Positions 7,666-16,663 are shown, numbered from the stretch's first letter. The stretch is DNA of 34,423 nt from Aldersonia kunmingensis (GCF_001646865.1 NZ_LRRB01000231.1:1-34423); one strand, 5' to 3'. The notes: generated by a model not told the origin, from the sequence alone. Translations and numbers: made by a program.

Positions 7666-8082
7666 TCCGTCTTCCCCTTGCCTCTCGTCGATCCCGGTCC
7701 GGGCTGTGCCGAACGTCTCAGCGTTCGTCCGAACCGCCGGTGGTGCGCAACTGATCGTGTCTGAACAACGTTCGGGACCCCTGGAAAATGCCCGCTACCA
7801 GGAACCGACCAACGCCGGCCCACACGTCTTTGTTCCCCGAACTACTCGCCCACAATGCGGTCGATCAGCCACCCTGAGCGGGCAGACTGTAGCGGAACCA
7901 GCAGGCCAAGTGGTAACTGAGCGACCCGCGTGGCGAAACGTCAACCAAATCGTCACCAACTCATGAGCGAATCGAGACGTTCCCCACACACCTCCCCCGG
8001 CGTCACTCCCGGACCGGGCAACGCCGCGCGACTACAGTGATCGGCGACTCGGACACGGCGTCAAGGAAGAGGAGCTCCACAC
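7666..8082. promoter_or_regulatory. 417-base divergent intergenic region between DUF4193 and cei
   Basis: No convincing open frame is seen here. On the plus strand TACAGT at 8033-8038 is a possible -10 for cei. On the minus strand another TACAGT (complement of 7886-7891) could serve the DUF4193 gene with a long leader. Neither has a good -35. No operator palindrome stands out. Confidence 0.3.
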
Positions 8083-8766
8083 GTGGTTTCGATGATCACC
8101 GAGGGCACGGCCACGGATGAGAAGGGCCGGCGCTTCCTGCGGCGACGCCCGACGCCGTGGCTCGTCATGATCGGTGTTCTCACCGTGCTGTGCGGCTTCG
8201 TCTGGATCGGGGTGTTCGCGGGGTCCGAGCAGAGCACCACGGCGATGAGCTGCAACAGCCCCGCGGTCCCGGCCTCCACCGACCCGAGCGCGCCGGTCCC
8301 GGCGACGCTGGGCGCGCGGGTGGGCTCCAGCAGACTGACCGACGTCGACCCAGCCGCGCTGTCTGCGACGCGGGTGCGGGTCTACAACGCGAATGGCCAG
8401 CGGGGGCAAGCCGCGCATATCGCCGCTCAGCTGTCCGACTACGGCTTCGCGAGCGCGCCGGATGTGCAGGTCGGCAACGACCCGATCTACCTGGACCAGA
8501 ACATGGAGTGCTCGGCGCAGATCCGGTTCGGCCCGAACGGGGCGGCCGCCGCGGCCACCGTTCAGCTCGTCGCGCCCTGCTCGGAGCTGATCGAGGACAG
8601 CAGGCCCGACGACACCGTCGACTTGGCTCTGGGGAACTACTTCAGCGATATCTCCCCGAACAACGACGCCGAAGAAGTACTTCGAACACTGCGTGCCGCA
8701 CCCGCGGGTCAGGCCGCACCGGCGGATATGGACCTACTCGAGGCCGCCCGCACGGCCCGCTGCTGA
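8083..8766 (+). CDS. cei: Cell-envelope integrity protein Cei, LytR C-terminal domain
   Basis: A 227-residue protein with a short basic N-terminus (RRFLRRRPTPW), one membrane helix at about 26-47 (WLVMIGVLTVLCGFVWIGVF) and an extracytoplasmic LytR-CpsA-Psr C-terminal domain (LytR_C) at about 90-180. This domain contains VRVYNANGQRGQAAHIAAQL, FGPNGAAAAATVQLVAPC and DDTVDLALGNYF. Two cysteines of the outer domain may form a disulfide. The Rv2700-like family is known as Cei, needed for envelope integrity in mycobacteria. The start is GTG with GGAG 8 bases upstream; the ATG three codons later has a poorer spacing. It converges with suhB at 41 bases. Confidence 0.85.
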   Translation: MVSMITEGTATDEKGRRFLRRRPTPWLVMIGVLTVLCGFVWIGVFAGSEQSTTAMSCNSPAVPASTDPSAPVPATLGARVGSSRLTDVDPAALSATRVRVYNANGQRGQAAHIAAQLSDYGFASAPDVQVGNDPIYLDQNMECSAQIRFGPNGAAAAATVQLVAPCSELIEDSRPDDTVDLALGNYFSDISPNNDAEEVLRTLRAAPAGQAAPADMDLLEAARTARC

Positions 8767-8807
8767 CGCCGGACTCGCGGTAGCGACGCGCCGGACGCCG
8801 GTGGGGT

Positions 8808-9740
8808 TCAGCCCTCCGGGATCGGCGCAAGCGCCCCCGCCGCGTCGAGCACCTCGCGAAATTCCTGTGCGATCCCAGGCGCAGCGGCCACGACGATCTC
8901 GCCCACAGCACCCGGTGTGGCCGCATCGGGGACCATGATGTGCGCGCCCGCCTCGGTCGCGATGAGCGAGCCTGCGGCCCAATCCCAGGTATTCAGGCCG
9001 TGCTCGTAGTGGGCGTCGACCAGCCCCGACGCAACCATGCACAGGTCCAGCGCCGCCGACCCGATCCGGCGGATATCGCGCACTCGGGGCAACAATTCGG
9101 CCACCACCCGCCCCTGCGCTGCACGCCGCGCCGATCCGTAACCGAAACCGGTTGCCACCAAAGCCATTGCGACGCTGTCGACCGGGTTGCAGCGCAAGGA
9201 TGTGACATTCCCCGCGGCGTCCGTGCGGGTGGCGCCATGGCCACGCGCCGCGCTGTAGGTCACCTCTCCCGCCACATCGACCACAGCGCCCGCCACCGAG
9301 CGCCCGTCGATCTGGGCGGCCACGGAAACCGAGTACGCCGGAACGCCGTACAGGAAGTTCACCGTGCCGTCGATCGGGTCCACGACCCACAGCACCCCGT
9401 CGACCGACGCCGAGCCGCCTTGTTCCTCGCCGAGCACGGCATCGGAAGGGCGAAGCTCGGCGAGGATTTGACGGATCTCGTGCTCGGCTTCGGTGTCCAC
9501 CACGGTCACCGGATCGGTCGGGGTGCTCTTCGCTTGCACCGCTACGGTTCCCGCGTTCGGCGACGCGTCGGCGCGCGGACCGAAAACCTGCGGCCGGCGC
9601 GCACGGATATGGGCGGCCGCGCGGGTGGCCGCGAACTCGGCCACCACCCGCAGCTCTAGCGGATCGGTGGTGTCGGAAGGGGCCGGGGCATCGGATTGGT
9701 GCACGGGCCAATCGGACCACAGAAACCGCACCCGACGCAT
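8808..9740 (-). CDS. suhB: Inositol-1-monophosphatase family protein SuhB
   Basis: A 310-residue magnesium-dependent phosphatase that cleaves inositol monophosphate, giving inositol for phosphatidylinositol and mycothiol. The metal site is complete: GEE at 104-106, WVVDPIDGT at 118-126 (Asp121, Asp124) and the family signature WDWAAG at 252-257. The first 30 residues are not conserved and make it longer than the 290-residue M. tuberculosis enzyme (from memory). A later start cannot be ruled out, although no ATG occurs before residue 192. It diverges from ppgK with 62 bases between starts. Confidence 0.93.
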   Translation of the reverse strand: MRRVRFLWSDWPVHQSDAPAPSDTTDPLELRVVAEFAATRAAAHIRARRPQVFGPRADASPNAGTVAVQAKSTPTDPVTVVDTEAEHEIRQILAELRPSDAVLGEEQGGSASVDGVLWVVDPIDGTVNFLYGVPAYSVSVAAQIDGRSVAGAVVDVAGEVTYSAARGHGATRTDAAGNVTSLRCNPVDSVAMALVATGFGYGSARRAAQGRVVAELLPRVRDIRRIGSAALDLCMVASGLVDAHYEHGLNTWDWAAGSLIATEAGAHIMVPDAATPGAVGEIVVAAAPGIAQEFREVLDAAGALAPIPEG

Positions 9741-9802
9741 ACTGTTGATGGCCGAGAGCGCCTCGCCCAGCTCCGCATCGGATGGACACTCAGGAGAGCG
9801 AA

Positions 9803-10582
9803 ATGCCGAACGAAAGCCCGCGCGGATTCGGTATCGACGTCGGCGGCAGCGGCGTCAAGGGCGGCGTCGTGAACCTGGAAACGGGTGAGCTGATCGGTGA
9901 TCGGATCAAGATCCTCACTCCGCATCCGGCCACTCCCGATGCCATTGCCGAGACTGCGGCCAAGATCGTCGAAGAGTCCGGCTGGGAGGGCAAGATCGGC
10001 GTCACCCTGCCGTCCGTGGTCAAGGACGGCAAGGTCTACACGGCGGCCAACATCGATCATTCGTGGATTGGGGTGCAGGCCGACGAACTGTTCTCGAAGG
10101 CCTTCGGCGGTCGGCAGGTCGCGGTCCTGAACGACGCGGACGCCGCCGGCCTGGCCGAGGATGCGCACGGTGCCGGCAAGGACATGACCGGCGTGGTGCT
10201 GCTGCTGACCTTCGGCACGGGAATCGGGTCCGCCCTGATCAACCACGGCCTGCTCATGCCCAATACCGAGCTCGGCCACATGGAGGTGCACGGCAAGGAA
10301 GCCGAGCACCGCGCGGCGTCCTCGGTGAAGGACCGCAAGGGCCTGTCGTACGAGAAGTGGGCCGAGCATGTCACCAAGGTGCTCAATGCCTACGAGGCCC
10401 TGTTCTGGCCGGACCTTTTCATCGCTGGCGGCGGGATCAGCCGCAAGAGCGAGAAGTGGATTCCGCACCTCGACATCCGCACGCCGATCGTTCCGGCGAA
10501 GCTCCTGAACACGGCGGGTATCGTTGGCGCGGCTATGGCGGCGGAGGGCGCAACCGCGACACCGGAGTCCGCGCTTTCGTAG
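9803..10582 (+). CDS. ppgK: Polyphosphate glucokinase
   Basis: A 259-residue ROK-family kinase that makes glucose 6-phosphate from glucose using polyphosphate or ATP. The ATP/polyphosphate site [12 protein letters not shown] is at about 9-20, the DVGG Asp and the [11 protein letters not shown] phosphate loop are in place, and the [18 protein letters not shown] segment replaces the usual ROK zinc motif, as in other polyphosphate glucokinases. An ATG at 9782 is in frame. The one at 9803 is preferred because AGGAG lies 6 bases upstream. sigA follows 122 bases after the stop with its own promoter. The suhB-ppgK-sigA order is the classic actinobacterial one. Confidence 0.94.
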   Translation: MPNESPRGFGIDVGGSGVKGGVVNLETGELIGDRIKILTPHPATPDAIAETAAKIVEESGWEGKIGVTLPSVVKDGKVYTAANIDHSWIGVQADELFSKAFGGRQVAVLNDADAAGLAEDAHGAGKDMTGVVLLLTFGTGIGSALINHGLLMPNTELGHMEVHGKEAEHRAASSVKDRKGLSYEKWAEHVTKVLNAYEALFWPDLFIAGGGISRKSEKWIPHLDIRTPIVPAKLLNTAGIVGAAMAAEGATATPESALS

Positions 10583-10704
10583 CTATCGAAATTGATCGTT
10601 ACAATGGTGGTCGGCTGGCGCCAAGCCGGCGAAAACCCGACAGATCGCTCCGCCGGAAAGCACTCTGGCGTGACGCCGCACGACCTCGTCACGAAAGGGC
10701 GTAC
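10583..10704 (+). promoter_or_regulatory. sigA leader with candidate -10 and palindrome
   Basis: TACAAT at 10600-10605 is the best -10-like hexamer in this gap; no good -35 lies 16-19 bases before it. Downstream, the near-perfect palindrome CGGCTGGCGCCAAGCCG (10612-10628) would fold in the leader RNA. The leader would be about 90 bases. AAAGGG precedes the GTG start at 10705. A SigD/ShbA-type promoter driving sigA, as reported for Streptomyces hrdB, was looked for and not seen. Confidence 0.45.
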
Positions 10705-12072
10705 GTGGTAGCCACGAATACGCGTCAGACCACCGATTCGGCCACCGAATCGGACGTCGTCGACGCTCCGGCCGAGGCCGCAGCCACTGCTGTGAAGGCA
10801 CCCGCCAAGAAGGCACCCGCCAAGAAGGCCGCCGCTAAGAAGGCGCCTGCCAAGAAGGCACCCGCCAAGAAGGCACCGGCCAAGGCCGCCGCCAAGAAGA
10901 CTGCCGCCAAGAAGGCGACGTCGAAGGCGAAGTCCGACGACCCCGACGCCGAGGGCGAAGACGTCGCCGACATCGGTGATCTCGAGGTCACCGAGGGTGA
11001 CCTCGCCGATACCGAGGTCGTCGAGGTCGAGGCCGAGCCCGAAGCCGAGGAAGCGACGTCTGCCGAGAAGGAAAAGGCAGCCGGAGACTTCGTCTGGGAC
11101 GAGGAAGAATCCGAGGCCCTGCGGCAGGCCCGCAAGGACGCCGAGCTCACCGCCTCCGCGGACTCGGTGCGTGCCTACCTCAAGCAGATCGGCAAGGTCG
11201 CGCTGCTCAACGCCGAGGAGGAGGTGGAGCTCGCCAAGCGCATCGAGGCCGGGCTCTACGCCGTTTACCTCATGGAGCAGAAGGCCGCGAAGGGCGAAAA
11301 GTACTCGCCCACCGAGCGCCGCGACATGGCCTGGATCTGCCGCGACGGCAACCGCGCCAAGAACCATCTCCTCGAGGCGAACCTGCGTCTCGTCGTTTCG
11401 CTCGCCAAGCGCTACACGGGCCGTGGCATGGCGTTCCTGGACCTGATTCAGGAAGGCAATCTCGGTCTGATTCGCGCGGTCGAGAAGTTCGACTACACCA
11501 AGGGCTACAAGTTCTCCACGTACGCGACGTGGTGGATCCGCCAGGCGATCACGCGCGCCATGGCCGACCAGGCCCGCACGATCCGTATCCCCGTGCACAT
11601 GGTCGAGGTCATCAACAAGCTCGGCCGCATCCAGCGCGAACTGCTTCAGGACCTGGGCCGCGAGCCCACGCCCGAAGAGCTCGCCAAGGAAATGGACATC
11701 ACGCCGGAGAAGGTCCTCGAGATCCAGCAGTACGCGCGTGAGCCGATTTCGCTGGACCAGACGATCGGCGACGAGGGCGACAGCCAGCTCGGTGACTTCA
11801 TCGAGGATTCCGAGGCCGTCGTCGCAGTCGACGCGGTGAGCTTCACGCTGCTGCAGGATCAGCTGCAGTCGGTGCTCGAAACGCTGTCCGAGCGCGAGGC
11901 AGGCGTCGTCCGGTTGCGCTTCGGCCTGACCGACGGCCAGCCGCGCACCCTCGATGAGATCGGCCAGGTCTACGGCGTTACCCGTGAGCGCATCCGGCAG
12001 ATCGAGTCCAAGACCATGTCGAAGCTGCGGCACCCCAGCCGCTCGCAGGTGCTTCGCGACTACCTGGACTAA
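10705..12072 (+). CDS. sigA: Principal RNA polymerase sigma factor SigA (RpoD/HrdB)
   Basis: A 455-residue group 1 sigma factor. Residues 1-125 are species-specific: a Lys/Ala/Pro repeat (31-76), then an acidic run (77-125). From [20 protein letters not shown] the sequence is almost identical to mycobacterial SigA. Region 1.2 is [18 protein letters not shown]. Region 2 includes [55 protein letters not shown]. Region 3 includes [20 protein letters not shown], and region 4 [20 protein letters not shown]. The protein recruits RNA polymerase to housekeeping promoters. The GTG at 10705 is chosen because VATNTR matches the usual start of this family and AAAGGG precedes it. The longer upstream open frame is an overlap with ppgK in another frame. 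A perfect 15-bp terminator follows. Confidence 0.96.
   Translation: MVATNTRQTTDSATESDVVDAPAEAAATAVKAPAKKAPAKKAAAKKAPAKKAPAKKAPAKAAAKKTAAKKATSKAKSDDPDAEGEDVADIGDLEVTEGDLADTEVVEVEAEPEAEEATSAEKEKAAGDFVWDEEESEALRQARKDAELTASADSVRAYLKQIGKVALLNAEEEVELAKRIEAGLYAVYLMEQKAAKGEKYSPTERRDMAWICRDGNRAKNHLLEANLRLVVSLAKRYTGRGMAFLDLIQEGNLGLIRAVEKFDYTKGYKFSTYATWWIRQAITRAMADQARTIRIPVHMVEVINKLGRIQRELLQDLGREPTPEELAKEMDITPEKVLEIQQYAREPISLDQTIGDEGDSQLGDFIEDSEAVVAVDAVSFTLLQDQLQSVLETLSEREAGVVRLRFGLTDGQPRTLDEIGQVYGVTRERIRQIESKTMSKLRHPSRSQVLRDYLD
10795..10932 (+). repeat. In-frame Lys/Ala/Pro repeat in sigA
   Basis: Coding repeats of the type AAGGCACCCGCCAAG give reiterated [13 protein letters not shown] at SigA residues 31-76, similar to histone H1-like C-terminal tails of actinobacterial DNA-binding proteins. 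The tract should be polycationic, disordered and length-variable by slippage. Confidence 0.85.
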
Positions 12073-12085
12073 CGAAAACTCAAGT

Positions 12086-12120
12086 ACGAACGGCCGGCGC
12101 ATTCAGCGCCGGCCGTTCGT
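12086..12120. terminator. sigA intrinsic terminator (perfect stem)
   Basis: ACGAACGGCCGGCGC (12086-12100), loop ATTCA, GCGCCGGCCGTTCGT (12106-12120) form a perfect 15-bp stem between the convergent sigA and antiporter genes. The trailing T run is short, TTTG, but on the opposite strand the hairpin is followed by AGTTTTCG, so it probably works in both directions. Confidence 0.8.
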
Positions 12121-12133
12121 TTGTGCAGTCCGA

Positions 12134-13330
12134 TCAGGGCAGGGCGTCCGGGAACGGGTCACGGGGCTTCTCGCTCCTGGTCACGAGGTTCATCACCGGC
12201 TCGGCCACGCGGGCCGCGACCGGGCCGATGATCGCCATCAGCAGCACGTAGGCAGTAGCCAGCGCGGCGAGTTCGTCGTCCACCTGACCGGCCGCCAAGG
12301 CGAGACCGGCGATGACGATGGAGAATTCGCCGCGCGCGACGAGCGCCGCCCCGGCGCGGGCGCGGCCCATCCGGCGCACCCCTACTCGGCTCGCCGCCCA
12401 CCAGCCGGTGGCCACCTTCGTCGCCGTCGTCGCGATGGCGAGCAGGACAGCTGCGCCGAGCACGGGCGGGATCTGCGTCGGGTCTGTGTTGAAACCGAAC
12501 ACCACGAAGAACATCGCGGCGAACAGATCCCGCAGCGGCTCGAGCAGTTTTGCCGCACTGTGCGCGGTTGACCCCGAGATGGCGATGCCGAGCATGAACG
12601 CGCCGACGGCGGCGGATACCTGCAGCGCGGACGCGATACCGGAAACGAGCAGCGCCGCACCGAGCAGTTGGAGCAGGAACACCTCGCGATGCTCGCTGTG
12701 CACGATCGCCGAGACATTCCTGCCGTACTTGAGCGCGACCACGAGCACGACCGTGACGGTGAGCAACGCGATCCCGACCGTCTGCAGCCCGCCGAGGAGG
12801 CTCACTCCACCCAGCACACCGGTCAGGATCGGCAGATAGACCGCCATCGTGAGGTCCTCGAACACGAGGATCGACAGCACCACCGGGGTCTCGCGGTTAC
12901 CGAGCCGGCCCAGATCGCTGAGCACCTTCGCGATGATGCCCGAAGAGGAGATGTAGGTGACACCCCCGAGCACGAGCGCGCCGGTACTCCCCCACCCGAG
13001 CAGATAGGCAGCGACAACGCCGGGTGTCGCATTCAGCACGATGTCGACGACACCGGCCATCCACGAGCGCCGCAGACCGGTGACCAATTCGCTTGCGGTG
13101 AACTCGAGGCCGAGCAGCAACAGCAGCAGCACCACGCCGAGCTCACTGGCCACATCGCTGAACTCCGAGGTCTCCCCCAGGGGGAAGAACCCACCCTGCC
13201 CGAATGCGAGCCCACCGAGCAGATACAGCGGGATCGGTGACATGCCAAAGCGATTGGCGAAGCGACCGAGCACGCCTAGGGCGAAAATTACCGCGCCGAG
13301 CTCGATGAGCGCTTTCGCAGTTTCATCCAT
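12134..13330 (-). CDS. Monovalent cation:proton antiporter, CPA2 / KhtU-like
   Basis: A 398-residue membrane protein with about 11-12 hydrophobic helices. It begins ALIELGAVIFALGVLGRFAN. Typical CPA2/Kef segments follow: IPLYLLGGLAFGQGGFFPLG, SELGVVLLLLLLGLEFTASE and SSSGIIAKVLSDLGRL, and the C-terminal GAALVARGEFSIVIAGLALA. There is no RCK domain on the protein itself; the regulatory part is the separate 160-residue protein encoded 45 bases upstream. This split, a short CPA2 channel plus a KhtT-like subunit, is the KhtTU arrangement known from Bacillus and resembles mycobacterial Rv3236c/Rv3237c. It probably exports K+ (or NH4+) in exchange for protons. It is absent from this position in the M. 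tuberculosis order I remember. Confidence 0.88.
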   Translation of the reverse strand: MDETAKALIELGAVIFALGVLGRFANRFGMSPIPLYLLGGLAFGQGGFFPLGETSEFSDVASELGVVLLLLLLGLEFTASELVTGLRRSWMAGVVDIVLNATPGVVAAYLLGWGSTGALVLGGVTYISSSGIIAKVLSDLGRLGNRETPVVLSILVFEDLTMAVYLPILTGVLGGVSLLGGLQTVGIALLTVTVVLVVALKYGRNVSAIVHSEHREVFLLQLLGAALLVSGIASALQVSAAVGAFMLGIAISGSTAHSAAKLLEPLRDLFAAMFFVVFGFNTDPTQIPPVLGAAVLLAIATTATKVATGWWAASRVGVRRMGRARAGAALVARGEFSIVIAGLALAAGQVDDELAALATAYVLLMAIIGPVAARVAEPVMNLVTRSEKPRDPFPDALP

Positions 13331-13375
13331 CCCGGGCGATATTTCGGTCGGGGCGTGATCGCCTCTCGCGCTCGC

Positions 13376-13858
13376 TCATCCGTGCGTGAGAATCTTCGCG
13401 GCGGCATCGAGGCCCTCGGATGTACCGACCACGACGAGAACGTCCCCGCCGGTGAAGTTGAAATCGGGACCGGGCGATGGCTGCAGCTGCCCTGCACGCA
13501 TGACCGCCACGATCGACACCTTCGTCCGGGTGCGCATCGCGGTCTCGCCGAGGCTCCGCCCGTCGTAGGGTGAGCCACCAGCGATCGGCATCTGACGTGT
13601 GTTGATGCCCGGCAGGTCGCGATGATCCTCCTGCAACTGCGCGACGAGTTGCGGAGCTCCGAGCAGATTGCCGAGCACCGCGGCTTCCTCGTTCGAGAGC
13701 GGCACCTGCGTGGCGATCGCGTCGGGATCGTCGCTCTTCGACACGATCAGGTCCTGTGTTCCGTCGCGCCGTGACACCACGCCGACCCGGCGTCCGGAAG
13801 CGATCTCGAAGTCCTTGCGGACACCGATCCCTGGGAGCGGAGTGACTTCCACATTCAC
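13376..13858 (-). CDS. KhtT-like regulatory subunit with TrkA-C (RCK_C) domain
   Basis: A 160-residue soluble protein. The N-terminal half (VEVTPLPGIGVRKDFEIASG, RRVGVVSRRDGTQDLIVSKS) is the KhtT-type domain. The C-terminal half is a TrkA-C domain (about 85-158: GRSLGETAMRTRTKVSIVAV, then FNFTGGDVLVVVGTSEGLDA). Such subunits sense pH or a small ligand, reportedly c-di-AMP in Bacillus KhtT, and gate the antiporter. It starts with GTG at 13858; it is the first gene of the pair and the antiporter starts 45 bases after its stop. The DUF952 gene, 56 bases upstream on the same strand, may share its transcript. Confidence 0.87.
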   Translation of the reverse strand: MNVEVTPLPGIGVRKDFEIASGRRVGVVSRRDGTQDLIVSKSDDPDAIATQVPLSNEEAAVLGNLLGAPQLVAQLQEDHRDLPGINTRQMPIAGGSPYDGRSLGETAMRTRTKVSIVAVMRAGQLQPSPGPDFNFTGGDVLVVVGTSEGLDAAAKILTHG

Positions 13859-13914
13859 AAACCGAGCCTATCCTCGCGACCGGACAAAAACCCCAAACTC
13901 CGGACCGGTTTGGT

Positions 13915-14274
13915 TCACGGCGACAGCGGAGCGAACCGTCCGGTGACATCGGGCTGGTACGACGTGATATCAATCACAGCGTCCACCGGGATCGGGCCGT
14001 AGAGGTGCGGGAATCGCATGGACTCCGGGTCCGTCGCGACGCCGGGCTCCCAGCGCACCGGCGCGCCGAGGGCGTCCGGGTCAAGGTGCAGCAGCACGAG
14101 ATCGGTCCGGCCGAGGAACAACCGGTTGGCCGGAAGGTGCACCTGCTCGGGCGACGACAGGTGGACGAATCCTTGTGCGTCAAGCGATTCCGGGCGGCGC
14201 TCGCCGGCACGGCGGGCATCGTCCCACTCGCCTCGAGTGCAGATGTGCAGCAGGGTTTGTGCACCACTGGACAT
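13915..14274 (-). CDS. DUF952 family protein
   Basis: A 119-residue protein. Conserved-looking parts are LLHICTRGEWDDARRAGERR, LDAQGFVHLSSPEQVHLPAN and FPHLYGPIPVDAVIDITSYQ. The QGFVHLS and YGPI motifs are the hallmark of DUF952, a family annotated variously but with no settled function. The ATG at 14274 has GAGGTGAG at a good distance; a GTG four codons earlier lacks one. It is oriented like the khtTU-like pair. Confidence 0.82.
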   Translation of the reverse strand: MSSGAQTLLHICTRGEWDDARRAGERRPESLDAQGFVHLSSPEQVHLPANRLFLGRTDLVLLHLDPDALGAPVRWEPGVATDPESMRFPHLYGPIPVDAVIDITSYQPDVTGRFAPLSP

Positions 14275-14510
14275 GGGGACTCTCACCTCACTACTGCTGG
14301 ATTCGACTCCGTTGGGCGCATAGGGGCCCGGGTAGTCACGCGAAGGGTGAAGCTACATGTTTCGTGTAAGTGACAACACAATCAACCCGGCGGGGGAACA
14401 ACACACGAAGCCCAAACGTCTGACAGAGTGAACGAACCGCAGCGAGCAAACGTGCGGCGGAACGAGGACCAGGTGGGTGCCACGGCACCAATCGCCAGGA
14501 CGGAGGAGTC

Positions 14511-14705
14511 ATGCAAGAAACTCTGATCAGCACCCCGTTGACCGCGGCCGACCGCTGCGACCGGTGCGGTGCCGCAGCAAAGGTTCGTGCCGTGCTCTCG
14601 TCGGGTGGCGAATTGCTGTTTTGCCAGCATCACGCGAACGAGCACATGGACCGCCTCCGTGAACTTGACGCGACCGTCGAGTCCGAGCCCGTTCCGGCGA
14701 GCTGA
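14511..14705 (+). CDS. Small zinc-ribbon-like protein (DUF7455)
   Basis: A 64-residue protein. CDRCG (Cys16, Cys19) and FCQHHANEH (Cys38, His40/41) give a compact zinc-ribbon-like site, with an intervening strand pair KVRAVLSSGGELLFC and an acidic tail. This architecture occurs next to sigA in many actinobacteria; the function is unknown. The ATG is preceded by GGAGGAGTC, a good ribosome-binding site. A perfect hairpin terminator lies 25 bases after the stop. Confidence 0.82.
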   Translation: MQETLISTPLTAADRCDRCGAAAKVRAVLSSGGELLFCQHHANEHMDRLRELDATVESEPVPAS

Positions 14706-14730
14706 GTAGCGCCAACCACACAACTACGAC

Positions 14731-14766
14731 AACGCAGCGGGTGACCGAGAGGTCACCCGCTGCGTT
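14731..14766. terminator. Perfect-stem terminator between convergent genes
   Basis: AACGCAGCGGGTGACC (14731-14746), loop GAGA and GGTCACCCGCTGCGTT (14751-14766) form a perfect 16-bp stem. It sits between the DUF7455 gene and the convergent helicase gene, which ends at 14783, and can stop both. Confidence 0.8.
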
Positions 14767-14782
14767 CGTCTTGCCCGGTGGA

Positions 14783-16495
14783 TCACCACCGGCGAAGTGC
14801 CGCGATCCGCTCGCTCAGCTGCTCGGCCGACGCGATCGCGGTCGGCGGGCCACCGCACTGACGGCGCAACTCGCCGTGGATGATCCCGTGCGGTTTACCG
14901 GTCCGGTGATGGTGCATGGCGACCAGGCCGTTCAACTCGCGCCGCAGGGCGCCGAGTTGTTCGGCCGCGTCGGGCGAGGAACGCCGCGCCGGCGCGGGGG
15001 CGTCGGGCTGGACGGTGTCCCCGCCTGCCGTACGCGCGGACACCTGTTTGGTCTGCCGTTCGCGCAGCAGGGCCCGCATCTGCTCGGCGTCGAGCAGTCC
15101 GGGTAGCCCCAGGTAGTCGGCCTCCTCGTCGGATCCGGAGAAAGTCGCCGTGCCGAAGGACGACCCGTCGTAGATCACCTGGTCGAGCTCGGCGTCGGCG
15201 CCGATCGAGGTGAACAGCTTCTCGTCCTCGCCGGGCTCGTCCTGCTGCTTGTTGGCCTCGGTGAGCAGCTCGTCGTCGAAACCTTCCTTGGGCCGGTGCG
15301 GCTTGCCGATGACGTGGTCGCGCTGCGCCTCCATCTGGCTCGCCAGATCCAACAGCACCGGCACCGAGGGCAGGAACACGCTCGCGGTCTCACCCGGGCG
15401 GCGGGACCGGACGAATCGGCCGACGGCCTGCGCGAAGTACAGCGGGGTCGAGGCGCTCGTGGCGTAAACGCCGACCGCGAGGCGTGGGACGTCGACGCCC
15501 TCGGACACCATGCGGACCGCGACCATCCACGGCTTGGTACTCGCGGCGAAGTCGCTGATGCGGCCCGAGGAACCCGGGTCATCGGAGAGGACGAGCGTCG
15601 GCGGCTCCCCGGTCAGTGTGGTGAGCAGGTCGGCGTAGGCGCGGGCAGTGGTCTGGTCGGTCGCGATGACGAGCCCACCTGCATCGGGCATGCCCGAGGA
15701 ACGCAGCTGGCCCAGCCGTGTGTCCGCGGCGCGCAGGACCGAGCCGATCCAGTCGCCATTCGGATCGAGCGCGGTCCGCCAGGCACGAGCGTTGTGCTCG
15801 GCACTGAGCGGCTCGCCGAGCCGGGCGCTGTACTCCTCGCCCGCGCTGTCGCGCCAGTGCGCCTCGCCCGAGTACGCCAGGAAGACCACTGGGCGCACAA
15901 CACCGTCGGCGAGCGCATCGGAGTAGCCGTAGGAGTGGTCGGCGCGCGAGCGCGGCAGGCCCTCATCATCGGGCTCGTAGGTGACGAACGGGATCTGACT
16001 GTCGTCGCTGCGGAACGGGGTTCCGGTCAACCCGACGCGGCGGGTGGCGTCGTCGAATGCCTCGCGGACACCCTCGCCCCAGCTCTTCGCGTCACCCGCA
16101 TGGTGGATCTCGTCGAGGATCACCAGCGTGCGGCGATTCTCGGTACGGACCCGGTGACGCGTCGGGTGAGCCGCCACCTGCGCATAGGTCACGACGACGC
16201 CGTGATAGTCCGACGAGGTCTGGCCCGTCGAATTCGAAAACCGGGAATCCAGCGCGATACCGAAATTCGCGGCCGCGGCGGACCACTGATGCTTGAGGTG
16301 CTCGGTCGGCGCGACGACCGTGATCTGATCGACCGTGCGGTCGGCGAGCAGTTCGCCGGCCAGCTTCAACGCGAATGTGGTCTTACCCGCGCCGGGTGTC
16401 GCTACCGCGAGAAAGTCGCGTGGCTTGGTGGACAGGTACTTCGTCAGCGCTCGCCGCTGCCAGGCTCGCATCGAGCCGGCTACCTCGCTTCGCAC
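14783..16495 (-). CDS. DEAD/DEAH-box helicase (superfamily 2)
   Basis: A 570-residue SF2 ATPase. Walker A ATPGAGKTT is at 32-40, motif II DEIHHAG at 128-134, motif III GLTGTPFRSD at 155-164, motif V VSEGVDVPRL at 330-339 and motif VI QAVGRFVRSRRPGE at 356-369. The order and the DEIH box resemble the ResIII/XPB-like group. The segment after about 400 is charged and shows no recognisable domain, apart from a C-terminal helical part (LGALRRELNGLVAMHHHRTG). It unwinds or translocates on nucleic acid; the substrate is unknown. The start is GTG 16495, since a stop lies two codons upstream in frame; an ATG at 16471 is an alternative. A 168-base gap separates it from the divergent membrane protein gene. 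Confidence 0.9.
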   Translation of the reverse strand: MRSEVAGSMRAWQRRALTKYLSTKPRDFLAVATPGAGKTTFALKLAGELLADRTVDQITVVAPTEHLKHQWSAAAANFGIALDSRFSNSTGQTSSDYHGVVVTYAQVAAHPTRHRVRTENRRTLVILDEIHHAGDAKSWGEGVREAFDDATRRVGLTGTPFRSDDSQIPFVTYEPDDEGLPRSRADHSYGYSDALADGVVRPVVFLAYSGEAHWRDSAGEEYSARLGEPLSAEHNARAWRTALDPNGDWIGSVLRAADTRLGQLRSSGMPDAGGLVIATDQTTARAYADLLTTLTGEPPTLVLSDDPGSSGRISDFAASTKPWMVAVRMVSEGVDVPRLAVGVYATSASTPLYFAQAVGRFVRSRRPGETASVFLPSVPVLLDLASQMEAQRDHVIGKPHRPKEGFDDELLTEANKQQDEPGEDEKLFTSIGADAELDQVIYDGSSFGTATFSGSDEEADYLGLPGLLDAEQMRALLRERQTKQVSARTAGGDTVQPDAPAPARRSSPDAAEQLGALRRELNGLVAMHHHRTGKPHGIIHGELRRQCGGPPTAIASAEQLSERIAALRRW

Positions 16496-16663
16496 CGCTT
16501 ACCCGACTCCTTCGCTGTGGAATTTGGTCTTTCCCCGACCCGCCGCGACGAGCTTAGCGGGGCTCGGTGACGCGGGCGGCAAGCGCTCGGCACGGTGTGG
16601 GCGACACGACACGAGGCGGGCGATCGGGCGTCTGCGATCCGAGTGCGGGATGCTTGAACCATC

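Noticed and set aside
10063-10704. The upstream extension of the sigA frame
   Set aside because: It is out of frame within ppgK. The GTG at 10705 gives the family-like start.
10705-10740. A SigD/ShbA-type promoter before sigA
   Set aside because: GTTAC occurs at 10598, but with no GTAAC-N16-17-CGAT pair in the right direction.
10390-12102. A 570-codon open frame antisense to ppgK and sigA
   Set aside because: It is a mirror of high-GC codon bias: it lies across conserved SigA, and its translation is low-complexity with no family motifs.
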